From an uncultured Ruminococcus sp. (lineage in GTDB: Bacteria; Bacillota; Clostridia; Oscillospirales; Ruminococcaceae), in NCBI GenBank assembly GCA_946540705.1, contig CAMNJD010000243.1, positions 1 through 11,855 on the forward strand: a stretch of DNA of 11,855 nt. The letters run 5' to 3'. The notes beneath the pieces are model-generated. The model was not told where the DNA came from. It saw only the letters and a program-made list of their open reading frames with translations, and did no database searches. The first letter of the stretch is position 1; every line of letters begins with the position of its first letter. Made by a program: the position numbers and the translations under genes. Of this stretch, positions 1 to 6,479 are shown one piece after another.

Positions 1-321
1 GTATGGCTTGTTAATCTTCAGGCACTCCGAAGATGCTTCCTCAATCTCCTCGTCTTTAATTAGATTCATGCATTGTAGCTTAAACATATCTGACGCACAT
101 TGAAGTAGTTGTAACGGGTTAGAATTCAGTACCTTTTCTCTTATGTTGCTAACTCTTGAATCAATTTCGGCCTTCAGTTCATCATAACGTTCACCTAATT
201 TGGTCATCAAGTCATGATGTTGCTTGTCGGACATATTGTTTTGTGCGTAGATCACTTTACCTAATCGAGCTAGTTCGAAATAGCCATCATTATAATAGTC
301 ATCAGGTTTTATGCCTTTCAT
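1..321 (-). CDS. Hypothetical protein, 3' end cut by window edge
   Basis: An uninterrupted minus-strand frame of 107 codons begins at ATG 321-319 and is still open at base 1, so the protein continues outside the window. The start is well supported: the leader carries AAGGAGGG seven bases before the ATG. The protein begins MKGIKPDDYYNDGYFELARL and is acidic and mostly helical, with a stretch rich in charged residues around residues 45-65 that could form a coiled coil. I see no signal peptide, membrane segment or catalytic motif, and I do not recognise the family. Codon use (many TTA, CTA, ATA and AGA) is more AT-rich than in the genes to the right, which suggests a different origin. It points the same way as the Fic gene, about 140 bases downstream of the Fic stop codon. 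That gap has no clear terminator, so read-through from the Fic gene is possible. Confidence 0.72.
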   Translation of the reverse strand, partial: MKGIKPDDYYNDGYFELARLGKVIYAQNNMSDKQHHDLMTKLGERYDELKAEIDSRVSNIREKVLNSNPLQLLQCASDMFKLQCMNLIKDEEIEEASSECLKINKPY

Positions 322-462
322 GTTATAGCCCTCCTTTTCGTTGTAAATGAGTATTGAATTTAGACGCGCTATAATCTTTGATATAAATAGATAAGGAACT
401 CGATTCAGAATTAATTTGGAAGAAGTCTTTGTGTTTATGCTATTATACGGCGCTGCTGTTTT

Positions 463-999
463 TTATACCATACAGTTCATGATGACATTGATCATCATTT
501 CTTTTTCTTCCGGTCGGGATTCCGCAACCATGATCGTCAGAGCAGCGAGCGTCTGGTCTGCAATCGTCTTCTGTGTCTTGGCTTCATCAAGAAACAGCGC
601 ATCGTTCTTGTCGAGAAAGTAAAGGAACATTGCCGCCGCGATTCGTTTGTTTCCGTCAGAAAAGGAGTGGTTCTTCGCAATGAAGTACAACAGATTCGCC
701 GCCTTTTCTTCCAGCGACGGATAGATCTCCACGCCACCGAAGACCTGATAAATGTTTGCGATGCTGCCCTTGAACGAATCGTCCTTCTCGTTTCCGAACA
801 GCGCACTCTCCGCCGCAAACTTCATCTGGTCGATCACGTTACGGCATTCATCATATTCAAGAACATGGGTCGCTGCATTTCCTTTCGGCTTCTGCATCGT
901 TTCATGATCGTAAGCATCCAGCAAATCAAGAGCAGCACTATATTTCTCAATTGCTGATAAAACCTGGTTCGTATCAAACTGCATACCTGTATGTTTCAT
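463..999 (-). CDS. Stand-alone Fic/Doc family protein
   Basis: This is a 178-residue protein. The Fic signature HSFSDGNKR lies at about residues 111-119, matching HxFx(D/E)GN(G/K)R with the catalytic histidine, the acidic metal ligand and the phosphate-binding GNKR. Fic enzymes move AMP or another phosphate-containing group from a nucleotide to a protein hydroxyl; the Lys in place of the usual second Gly is the Doc-like variant, and Doc is a kinase. The helix before the motif (EKAANLLYFIAKN) and after it (IAAAMFLYFLDKN) fit the Fic core. From memory it most resembles the C-terminal Fic/Doc domain of RhuM-like proteins, but the RhuM N-terminus is missing. The start is fixed because an in-frame TGA lies six codons upstream, with GAGAGG between them. 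I see no antitoxin-sized partner and no clear (S/T)xxxE(G/N) inhibitory helix. The substrate is unknown. Confidence 0.88.
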   Translation of the reverse strand: MKHTGMQFDTNQVLSAIEKYSAALDLLDAYDHETMQKPKGNAATHVLEYDECRNVIDQMKFAAESALFGNEKDDSFKGSIANIYQVFGGVEIYPSLEEKAANLLYFIAKNHSFSDGNKRIAAAMFLYFLDKNDALFLDEAKTQKTIADQTLAALTIMVAESRPEEKEMMINVIMNCMV

Positions 1000-1080
1000 A
1001 ATGTGTGTATCCTCTCATATGAATTTGCTGATCCGGAAAACGATACAGCATTTTCTCCGCTTTCAAATAAAAATGATCTC

Positions 1081-1109
1081 ATTATAGAAAAGTGTTCCTG
1101 CCGTAACAG
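1081..1109 (-). promoter_or_regulatory. Possible promoter of the Fic gene
   Basis: Read on the minus strand, a perfect -10 TATAAT lies at 1086-1081, about 80 bases before the Fic start codon. At the right distance there is only a poor -35 (CTGTTA). It is placed in the gap between the GNAT stop and the Fic start, so the Fic gene may have its own promoter besides read-through. Confidence 0.35.
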
Positions 1110-1116
1110 AATTTAT

Positions 1117-1557
1117 TTATTCCAATGCAAATTCGATCTCATCGAGTGTATCAGTAATCGCTTTGATTCTTCCGGTTTTCGTAAAGCCCATACGGCAATA
1201 AAGTCTTTCCGCGTTTACATTGTTCTCAAGGATCCATAATGAGGGAGTATCCGGACATAGACCGATTGCAAACTGCAACAATTTCGTTCCATATCCCATG
1301 TTCTGTTTTTTCGGGAGGACATAAAGATCCTCGATCAAGCTGTCTGTTACAGAAACGACACCCACAGGCGCTTCATCTATGAGCATGAAGAACTTGGTCC
1401 CTTTATTCATCTTATCGCGCATGTACCTCAGCTGCCGTTCGGGTGAATGGATTTCTATAAATTCCGGAGTACAAAAATCTCTATGTGATTCCCTCCAGGA
1501 TATGGAATGGATCATTGCTGCATCCATTATATTCTGTTCGTTTACCGGTATTATCAT
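1117..1557 (-). CDS. GNAT family N-acetyltransferase
   Basis: This is a 146-residue protein of normal single-domain GNAT length. Motif A, the acetyl-CoA pyrophosphate loop, is visible as LYVLPKKQNMGYGTKLL at about residues 78-94, with QNMGYG matching the (Q/R)xxGx(G/A) rule. Motif B follows as ENNVNAERLYCRMGF at about 111-125, ending in the tyrosine and GF typical of the family. Such enzymes transfer an acetyl group from acetyl-CoA to an amine, but nothing here tells the substrate (small molecule, antibiotic, tRNA or protein). It lacks the small DUF1778-type antitoxin gene that marks TacT-like toxins, so a toxin role is unsupported. The start at 1557 is supported by CGGAGG about six bases upstream. 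A gap of 117 bases separates it from the Fic gene, which lies downstream on the same strand. Confidence 0.88.
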   Translation of the reverse strand: MIIPVNEQNIMDAAMIHSISWRESHRDFCTPEFIEIHSPERQLRYMRDKMNKGTKFFMLIDEAPVGVVSVTDSLIEDLYVLPKKQNMGYGTKLLQFAIGLCPDTPSLWILENNVNAERLYCRMGFTKTGRIKAITDTLDEIEFALE

Positions 1558-1987
1558 TTTTGCCTCCGTTAATTCCGGATTATCTTAGCAACACATTTTC
1601 TAAAATCGATTTATAAAACGTGTGCGTCCTCTTATCACACAGCAAATTACTATGTATTCAAAAATATTCACGGTTCATCAGCCGTATTTTCAAAAAGCGT
1701 TTCAAAAAACGTGAGAAGTATCATGCGAGTATCTGCCAATGCCGCAAACACCGATGTGAAAATTGCGTGAAATCGCTCGAAAAGTGCCCCCATAGATAGA
1801 CGCCACCCAATATCCGTTTTGACAAGCCGTTTCGGCTGATCAAAACAGGAGCATTTCACTTGCGTTCCATTTCTTGGGCAAAGTCTGCGACCTTGACGGC
1901 AGCGGCATGACAGTACTCGAAAAATTTTTTTTTGCACTGTCAAACTTCTTGCTCCGCAATCGGGAAATTTCCCGAACTCTTTGCATT
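1558..1987 (-). other. Structured intergenic stretch without a convincing gene
   Basis: These 430 bases lie between the DUF6076-like gene and the GNAT gene. They hold a perfect 14-base palindrome CGGGAAATTTCCCG (1961-1974), a 7-base inverted repeat TGACAGT/ACTGTCA (1908-1914, 1936-1942) with a run of nine Ts between the arms, and a 31-base hairpin at 1816-1846 (arms GTTTTGA+AGCCG and CGGCT+TCAAAAC around TTT, with a 2x2 internal loop). None is followed by a T-run in a way that makes a clean terminator. A 107-codon minus-strand frame (1991-1668) starts with an ATGA overlap on the upstream stop codon, but its Cys- and Arg-rich sequence looks like chance translation and it has no recognisable domain. 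It is not called as a gene. Confidence 0.45.
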
Positions 1988-3061
1988 TCATTTTCGTATT
2001 TCTTCCATGTATGTTTTGAATTCGATCGTACCGTCAAGTGCCTGCTGCCGGAGATCGAGCGCATAATCCGCCCAGACCTGAAACTCCGCCTGCGTCATTT
2101 TCTTTTTCAGGAAGCGTGCATAGTGCGCCTTGTATGCGCGGGAGTATGTCAGCCAGACCGGATCGTTTTTGATCTTGTCGGCGTACTTCTTCCGGTGTCC
2201 GAGATCACGGCAGCGTTTGCCGTTCATACCCTCGACCTCTCGCGTGCAGTAATCAGAATAGTATGCAGACTCAAGCAGAAAGTAGCTGCCGCAGTATCCG
2301 CAGCGTTTCGGCAGATAGTGATTCTGCAAGCCCTTGAACAATTCCACATACAGGAATGCTCCGATCGTTGTGAAATGATACTGCTCGCACAGCACAGGAT
2401 GATCATTGTCATGCAGAACCTGATAGGTCATCGTCATTGTACCGGATGGTTTCAATTTGTCATACGAATGGATCAGCTTGTCGGTGTCGCGCATAAATGT
2501 TTCAAGCACCTCAGCAGTTTCTTCATTTGAGAGAAACTCGCTGCGATGATGCACACGTTCCAGAAACGGTGCGAAAACTTTTTTCACACGGATCAGATCT
2601 TCCAGAAATGTCTGATGCTCTGTGATCAGCGCTTTCAGCTCCGCATCGAATTGCAGCACTCTGTCCATATCCTCTGCTTCATCAATCTCATCAAGCGGAA
2701 CACAGTCATTGCTTTTGCCGTCCGAACTCATATTGATAAGCCATTCATATTTCTCGCGCATTTCATCAAAGGAGTCTTTCCGCGGCGGCATAGAATCATA
2801 GGGCGGCAAGGATGCGATCAGCTGATACAGAACAGAAAAGAAATTGTGCGCCTGCCGGAACAACAGATTGACCGGGCGAATCTCCGAGCGCGTTTCCGGA
2901 TAGTGGAGATTAACGGAATAGTGCTTGCACTGATTCAGCATGGCTGTCAGATCACCGAAGTCGCGCGACAGATACGCAAGCAGTACCTCGCCGGTTTTGT
3001 ATTCTTTGCCGCGCTTGACAATGATTTGATGTTGATAGAAATAAGCGTCAATCTCGGTCAT
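1988..3061 (-). CDS. DUF6076-like zinc-site protein
   Basis: This is a 357-residue protein. The first ~240 residues are helical and charged with no motif I know. The C-terminal part has a Cys4 zinc-binding pattern, C254-x2-C257-x14-C272-x11-C284, beginning KRCGYCGSYFLLESAYYSDYC. It is followed by a basic helical tail (CRDLGHRKKYADKIKNDPVW) and a long terminal helix. The layout, a helical domain and then a CxYC...YC...C ribbon with an RKK helix, matches my memory of the DUF6076 family of gut Clostridia, whose function is unknown. A metal-held nucleic-acid-binding role is inference. The start at 3061 has AAAGG about ten bases upstream. It lies 95 bases downstream of the ATPase stop on the same strand and may be co-transcribed. 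The next ~430 bases downstream are gene-poor. Confidence 0.68.
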   Translation of the reverse strand: MTEIDAYFYQHQIIVKRGKEYKTGEVLLAYLSRDFGDLTAMLNQCKHYSVNLHYPETRSEIRPVNLLFRQAHNFFSVLYQLIASLPPYDSMPPRKDSFDEMREKYEWLINMSSDGKSNDCVPLDEIDEAEDMDRVLQFDAELKALITEHQTFLEDLIRVKKVFAPFLERVHHRSEFLSNEETAEVLETFMRDTDKLIHSYDKLKPSGTMTMTYQVLHDNDHPVLCEQYHFTTIGAFLYVELFKGLQNHYLPKRCGYCGSYFLLESAYYSDYCTREVEGMNGKRCRDLGHRKKYADKIKNDPVWLTYSRAYKAHYARFLKKKMTQAEFQVWADYALDLRQQALDGTIEFKTYMEEIRK

Positions 3062-3156
3062 AGCATTTCATTCCTTTATTATTCTCGATTGACAGTTACA
3101 CACAAATTGCAATGGTGTTTGCGTGTGGCTGACAACAGATTGCGACAAGACATTTC

Positions 3157-4515
3157 TCAAAGGCATATAGTCATATACGGCGGAATACAGATAATATCTT
3201 CCTTGAAGCTCAGGTTTCTCGGATGAATCACATAGCATTCACCGATTCGCGCCTTGTATTTATCCCGAAACCGTTTCAGCGATTCAATCGAATACTTCTT
3301 TCCGGATTTCACTTCGATCGGAAACATTTTATATTTCAGTTTGCTGTTGTTGGAGATCAGGAAGTCAATCTCAATATCGTTGCGGTGCTTCTCCGGATTA
3401 TACTGCGTATAGAAATACAGCTTGTGACCGTTCGCAGTCAGCATCTGTGCGATTGCGTTTTCATAGAGCATTCCTTCATTCATGTTCAGCCTGTCACCGA
3501 GAATCTGCTTGTAAACCTCATCTTCCAGCAGTTCATTTTCATCAAAAGCGTGACTGACCAGAAGTCCCGTATCTCCAAGATAACATTTTACATACGCTCT
3601 GTTTTCGTTGATCGACAGTCCGACATTCGGATCATTGCAGAGAAAGCACTCGTTGGAAATCATAGAGTCGGAGAGCCAGAAGAATGTATCTTCATATTGT
3701 TCGGCTCTGCTGCCCTCAGCGACTTCATTGAATACGACACGTTTCTCATGCTGGGACAGCAATCCGGGAATCTGATCGAAAATTGAGAGCACCTTGCTTC
3801 TATATTGTGCGTCGATCTTCATGATGTCACTGCGGTACAGCGCGAGAATATCACGCTTTTCGATATCTGCTCTGTCGAAGTCTTTTCGGCTTTCCAGGAA
3901 TGCAATCACACTTTGCGGCATACCGCCGACAAGCATATATTGCTTAAACAGGAGCATTGCCTTATAATGCAGTTCCGTATCCAGCGGGGCTCTGTCTGCA
4001 AAACACTTTCGGATATATCCGATGATTGTCTCTTCTCCGAGCGCTTCACAGAATTCTTCAAAATCCAGCGGGTACATCTTCATATGACGCTCTTCGGAGG
4101 GAATAACAATCCCTTTGACATTTTCTTTAATAGAGATCAGGGAACCGGTTTCAAGATAGTCATATCTGCCGTCCGCGACAAGGTATTTGATGCATTCCCT
4201 TGCTTTGGGATACATCTGCACTTCATCAAAGATGATGAGTGTTTCCCTCTCGTACAACTTAACACCGTAGTAAGTGGACAACAGCATGAAAAACGTATCG
4301 AGATCATTCATATGCTTCGCAAAATATCCCTTGACCTCATCCGGACACCGGGCGAAATCAATCAGGATATAGCTTTTGTACTCGTTTTTGCCGAATTCCT
4401 CACAAATGGTTGACTTCCCGATTCGGCGTGCGCCTTCGATCAGGAATGCTTTTTTGCCGTTCAGCTGGTTTTTCAGTTTCAGCAGCTCGCTGTAAATCTT
4501 CCGTTTCAATATCAT
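3157..4515 (-). CDS. AAA+ ATPase of the DUF4143 type
   Basis: This is a 452-residue protein. An N-terminal AAA domain carries Walker A GARRIGKST (residues 28-36) and Walker B LIIFDEVQ (93-100), followed by the sensor-like LETGSLIS (121-128). After a helical linker, the C-terminal DUF4143 part ends in a restriction-nuclease-like core: YENAIAQML (~351-359), IEIDFLI (~381-387) and FPIEVKSGKK (~398-407), where E, D and ExK have the spacing of a PD-(D/E)XK site. Length and order fit the family, which is common in gut bacteria and archaea and has no settled function. It is usually found as single accessory genes. Start 4515 has GAGG seven bases upstream. Its promoter lies about 100 bases back, and the leader between holds three evenly spaced repeats, so expression is probably tightly controlled. 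Whether the nuclease-like part cuts DNA cannot be told. Confidence 0.9.
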   Translation of the reverse strand: MILKRKIYSELLKLKNQLNGKKAFLIEGARRIGKSTICEEFGKNEYKSYILIDFARCPDEVKGYFAKHMNDLDTFFMLLSTYYGVKLYERETLIIFDEVQMYPKARECIKYLVADGRYDYLETGSLISIKENVKGIVIPSEERHMKMYPLDFEEFCEALGEETIIGYIRKCFADRAPLDTELHYKAMLLFKQYMLVGGMPQSVIAFLESRKDFDRADIEKRDILALYRSDIMKIDAQYRSKVLSIFDQIPGLLSQHEKRVVFNEVAEGSRAEQYEDTFFWLSDSMISNECFLCNDPNVGLSINENRAYVKCYLGDTGLLVSHAFDENELLEDEVYKQILGDRLNMNEGMLYENAIAQMLTANGHKLYFYTQYNPEKHRNDIEIDFLISNNSKLKYKMFPIEVKSGKKYSIESLKRFRDKYKARIGECYVIHPRNLSFKEDIICIPPYMTICL

Positions 4516-4533
4516 ATGATCGCCTCATTCACA

Positions 4534-4614
4534 ATGCGCAGGATTACACTGCGTCTGGAATTACATAATGCGCAGGTTTATCGCACATTCAAAACTGCAT
4601 TATGCGCAGGTTTA
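4534..4614 (-). repeat. Three 13-base repeats exactly 34 bases apart in the ATPase leader
   Basis: ATGCGCAGG(t/a)TTA occurs at 4534-4546, 4568-4580 and 4602-4614. Start-to-start distance is 34 bases both times. The last two copies are identical over 13 bases; the first differs by one base. Each copy contains the self-complementary TGCGCA. All three lie between the minus-strand -10 box (4625-4620) and the ATPase start codon, so they are in the predicted 5' leader, with one at the likely transcription start. Binding sites for a repressor, possibly the gene's own product, are the simplest reading. Confidence 0.8.
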
Positions 4615-4748
4615 CATCTATTATACAGTATGAAGCAGACAAAGTCAAGCGGATTTTGAAAAATAGATGTGATATGAAGAAAAAATAGACTTATACCAAA
4701 AATAGAAGTGGGAATATATGTGAATAGTGTTATGGTATCACATCTATT
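4614..4748. repeat. AATAGATGT operator or iteron motifs between divergent promoters
   Basis: ACATCTATT occurs at 4614-4622, overlapping the leftward -10, and at 4740-4748, overlapping the rightward -35. Its reverse complement AATAGATGT is at 4662-4670. The last two belong to a perfect 13-base inverted repeat, AATAGATGTGATA (4662-4674) and TATCACATCTATT (4736-4748). Weaker AATAG starts lie at 4684, 4701 and 4723, giving spacings of 22, 17 and 22 bases from 4662. The placement fits a regulator that controls both promoters, or iterons bound by the replication protein. Confidence 0.68.
4620..4648 (-). promoter_or_regulatory. Sigma-A promoter of the ATPase gene
   Basis: On the minus strand, TTGACT (4648-4643) and TATAAT (4625-4620) are separated by exactly 17 bases. 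This is a near-consensus promoter. Transcription would start near 4613 and give a leader of about 100 bases before the ATG at 4515. Confidence 0.82.
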
Positions 4749-4775
4749 GACAAAACAGACGTTCTATGATACAAT
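4747..4775 (+). promoter_or_regulatory. Sigma-A promoter of the replication gene
   Basis: TTGACA (4747-4752) and TACAAT (4770-4775) are 17 bases apart, a near-perfect promoter pointing at the helicase gene. The leader of about 80 bases contains a second strong Shine-Dalgarno (AAGGAGG, 4810-4816), but only a frame overlapping the helicase gene follows it, so I see no separate small gene. Confidence 0.83.
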
Positions 4776-4862
4776 ATGAAACACTAGCCGCAACTATATG
4801 TGCGCGCCGAAGGAGGTGAAAATCGCGCAGGACACTTACGATCTGAAAGGAGTGAACTGTGA

Positions 4863-6254
4863 ATGGAAGAACAGGTACAGGCAGATCAGATTCAGACAGA
4901 ACAGATTACGACACAATCGGAACCGGACGAACCGGTACAAACCGCATTTCCGGATTTCCCGGCATGGGCGATCAACGAGAAGTCGATTCATGAGATACGC
5001 TTCTGCAATGCGTATCGGGAGCTGCATCCGATGAAGTGTATCAATGGGCGGTTCTATGACATGGACGGCGCAGTGTCGGATGACATCATCCGCGCTGAGA
5101 TCGCCGGAATGCTGACGCCGTTTTATGCGACGGGGATTTTCCAGAAGGTCCGCAATCTGATCGAGACGCTGCGTATGGTCTGTTTCAGCGAGCCGATCAC
5201 GATTGCGCCGGATGAGATTCACCTGATGAACGGTGTCCTCAAAACGGACGGAACATGGAAGGAGGAAAAACAGTTTTGCATCAACCGGCTGCGGGTATGC
5301 TATGAGCCTGACTCACCCCATCGACCGAAGCGCTTTCTGTCATTTCTGAACGAACTTCTCGAACCGGAGGACATCCTCACATTGCAGGAGTATCTTGGCT
5401 ATTGTCTAATTCCGTCCACAAAGGCGCAGTGTATGCTGTTCCTGATCGGGAACGGCGGAGAGGGCAAATCACGCATCGGCTGTGTGCTGCGGGAAATCTT
5501 CGGTGATGCAATGATGGAAGCAAAGTTTCAGCGCGTTGGAAACGACCGGTTCTTTACCGCGAATCTGGTGGACAAGCTGATTTGTCTGGATGATGACATG
5601 GAACTGTCTGCATTGAAGTCTACGGCAGACATCAAAAAGCTGGTGACTGCGGAAATACCGGTGGATGTAGAAATCAAGGGCAAGCAGAGTTTCCAGACAA
5701 CGCTGCACGCTCGCTTTCTGGCATTCGGCAACGGTTCTCCGAAAGCACTTTACGACAAATCAGACGGTTTTGCAAGACGACTGCTGATTCTGACAACCAA
5801 ACCCAAACCGGAAGGGAGAAAGGATGATCCTTTTCTTGCAGAGAAACTCAAAGCTGAGAAAAATGCTGTCTTTCGCTGGATGTTTGAGGGCTTGCAGCGT
5901 CTGCTGCGAAACAATTACCGCTTTACGCTTTCCGACAAAACACGCCGCAACATTCGGGATTCCGTTGCGGACAACTGCAATGCGTTTGACTTTCTGGCAG
6001 ACCAGTCCGCGGCGGTATTCGGGACAGAGTTCAGTGTGACCTGCTCCGATCTGTACGGGGTATATGAATGGTGGTGCCGTGACAATGCGCTGACTGCATT
6101 GAAGCGGGATTCATTCATTTCCATCCTGAAAGCCAATGCGAACAAATGGAACATCAGCTACGATTATAATGTCATCAACGATCAGGGGAAGCGTGTGCGC
6201 GGATTCAAGGGCATGAAAACCGTATATAAGGTTCGCCCGACAGTCGGCGTGTAA
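4863..6254 (+). CDS. D5/P4-type SF3 helicase replication protein
   Basis: This is a 463-residue protein. It has an N-terminal ~135 residues of low similarity (Gln/Glu-rich start), a D5_N-like section (~140-190, including FLNELLEPEDILTLQEYLGY), and then an SF3 helicase core. Walker A is GNGGEGKS (196-203), Walker B is LICLDDDME (239-247), motif C is FLAFGN (285-290) and an arginine-finger-like FARR ends at 306. The C-terminal ~90 residues look like the winged-helix tail of these proteins. They act as hexameric helicases that open a specific origin in phage satellites, plasmids and integrative elements. I see no DxD primase or Toprim residues, so this appears to be helicase only. AAAGGAG lies ten bases before ATG 4863. 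The integrase gene follows after 225 bases filled with short repeats. The combination suggests a self-replicating integrative element. Confidence 0.92.
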   Translation: MEEQVQADQIQTEQITTQSEPDEPVQTAFPDFPAWAINEKSIHEIRFCNAYRELHPMKCINGRFYDMDGAVSDDIIRAEIAGMLTPFYATGIFQKVRNLIETLRMVCFSEPITIAPDEIHLMNGVLKTDGTWKEEKQFCINRLRVCYEPDSPHRPKRFLSFLNELLEPEDILTLQEYLGYCLIPSTKAQCMLFLIGNGGEGKSRIGCVLREIFGDAMMEAKFQRVGNDRFFTANLVDKLICLDDDMELSALKSTADIKKLVTAEIPVDVEIKGKQSFQTTLHARFLAFGNGSPKALYDKSDGFARRLLILTTKPKPEGRKDDPFLAEKLKAEKNAVFRWMFEGLQRLLRNNYRFTLSDKTRRNIRDSVADNCNAFDFLADQSAAVFGTEFSVTCSDLYGVYEWWCRDNALTALKRDSFISILKANANKWNISYDYNVINDQGKRVRGFKGMKTVYKVRPTVGV

Positions 6255-6376
6255 GCGTGTAATTGACGGAAGTACTGTTATTCCGGCGTGTAGAAATGCG
6301 TGTGCTTACACCGTGTTACACGAAATGATACACGCGCTGAAATCCTGCTAGCGGGTACAATACACGCCTACACGCC
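6246..6376. repeat. CGTGTA/TACACG hexamer cluster, possible origin iterons
   Basis: CGTGTA occurs at 6248, 6256 and 6287, and its reverse complement TACACG at 6317, 6329, 6361 and 6369: seven exact copies in about 127 bases, forward ones on the left and reversed ones on the right. The outer pairs form a 16-base inverted repeat with one mismatch, GGCGTGTAaGCGTGTA (6246-6261) and TACACGCcTACACGCC (6361-6376). The left arm starts inside the last codons of the helicase gene. In SaPI-type islands the origin iterons sit just after the rep gene, so this is a good origin candidate. Confidence 0.65.
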
Positions 6377-6405
6377 GAAACAGGCAGTATTCTTTTCAAA
6401 TAGGC

Positions 6406-6434
6406 TTTACTTTTTCTGGAAAATGGTGTATACT
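6406..6434 (+). promoter_or_regulatory. Integrase promoter
   Basis: TTTACT (6406-6411) and TATACT (6429-6434) are 17 bases apart, about 45 bases before the integrase start codon. The -10 box lies inside the first GTATAC palindrome, so a bound repressor would block RNA polymerase directly. Confidence 0.75.
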
Positions 6435-6478
6435 GTAAATGGATGTTTGAGTATACACCTGTTTGAAAGGAGTATACT
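6425..6478. promoter_or_regulatory. GTATAC operator sites over the integrase promoter and ribosome site
   Basis: A perfect 10-base inverted repeat, GGTGTATACT (6425-6434) and AGTATACACC (6450-6459), covers the -10 and the likely transcription start. A third AGTATACT (6471-6478) lies between the AAGGAG ribosome site and the ATG. The three GTATAC palindromes are about 23 and 21 bases apart, on nearly the same helix face. This is a typical repressor operator layout; the repressor is not identifiable in the window. Confidence 0.65.
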
Positions 6479-6479
6479 T

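Noticed and set aside
1816..1846. Hairpin as an intrinsic terminator
   Set aside because: No T-run follows on either strand, so termination is not supported.
1668..1991. 107-codon minus-strand frame with ATGA overlap on the DUF6076-like stop codon
   Set aside because: Cys- and Arg-rich sequence without a recognisable domain, crossing several palindromes. Kept only as a remark in the intergenic entry.
1874..2530. 218-codon plus-strand frame
   Set aside because: It lies largely opposite the DUF6076-like gene, has the Cys/Ile/Arg-rich look of antisense translation and lacks a ribosome site.
4534..4614. Possible mini CRISPR array
   Set aside because: Repeats are only 13 bases with 21-base gaps, there are three of them, no cas genes are present, and they lie in a gene leader.
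4798..5034. 78-codon frame after an AAGGAGG ribosome site
   Set aside because: It overlaps the helicase gene in another frame and turns Arg-rich. The ribosome-like site is noted in the promoter entry, but no gene is supported.
6300..6479. Longer integrase start at GTG 6300
   Set aside because: It would translate through the promoter and operator region and has no ribosome site; ATG 6480 has a well-placed AAAGGAG.
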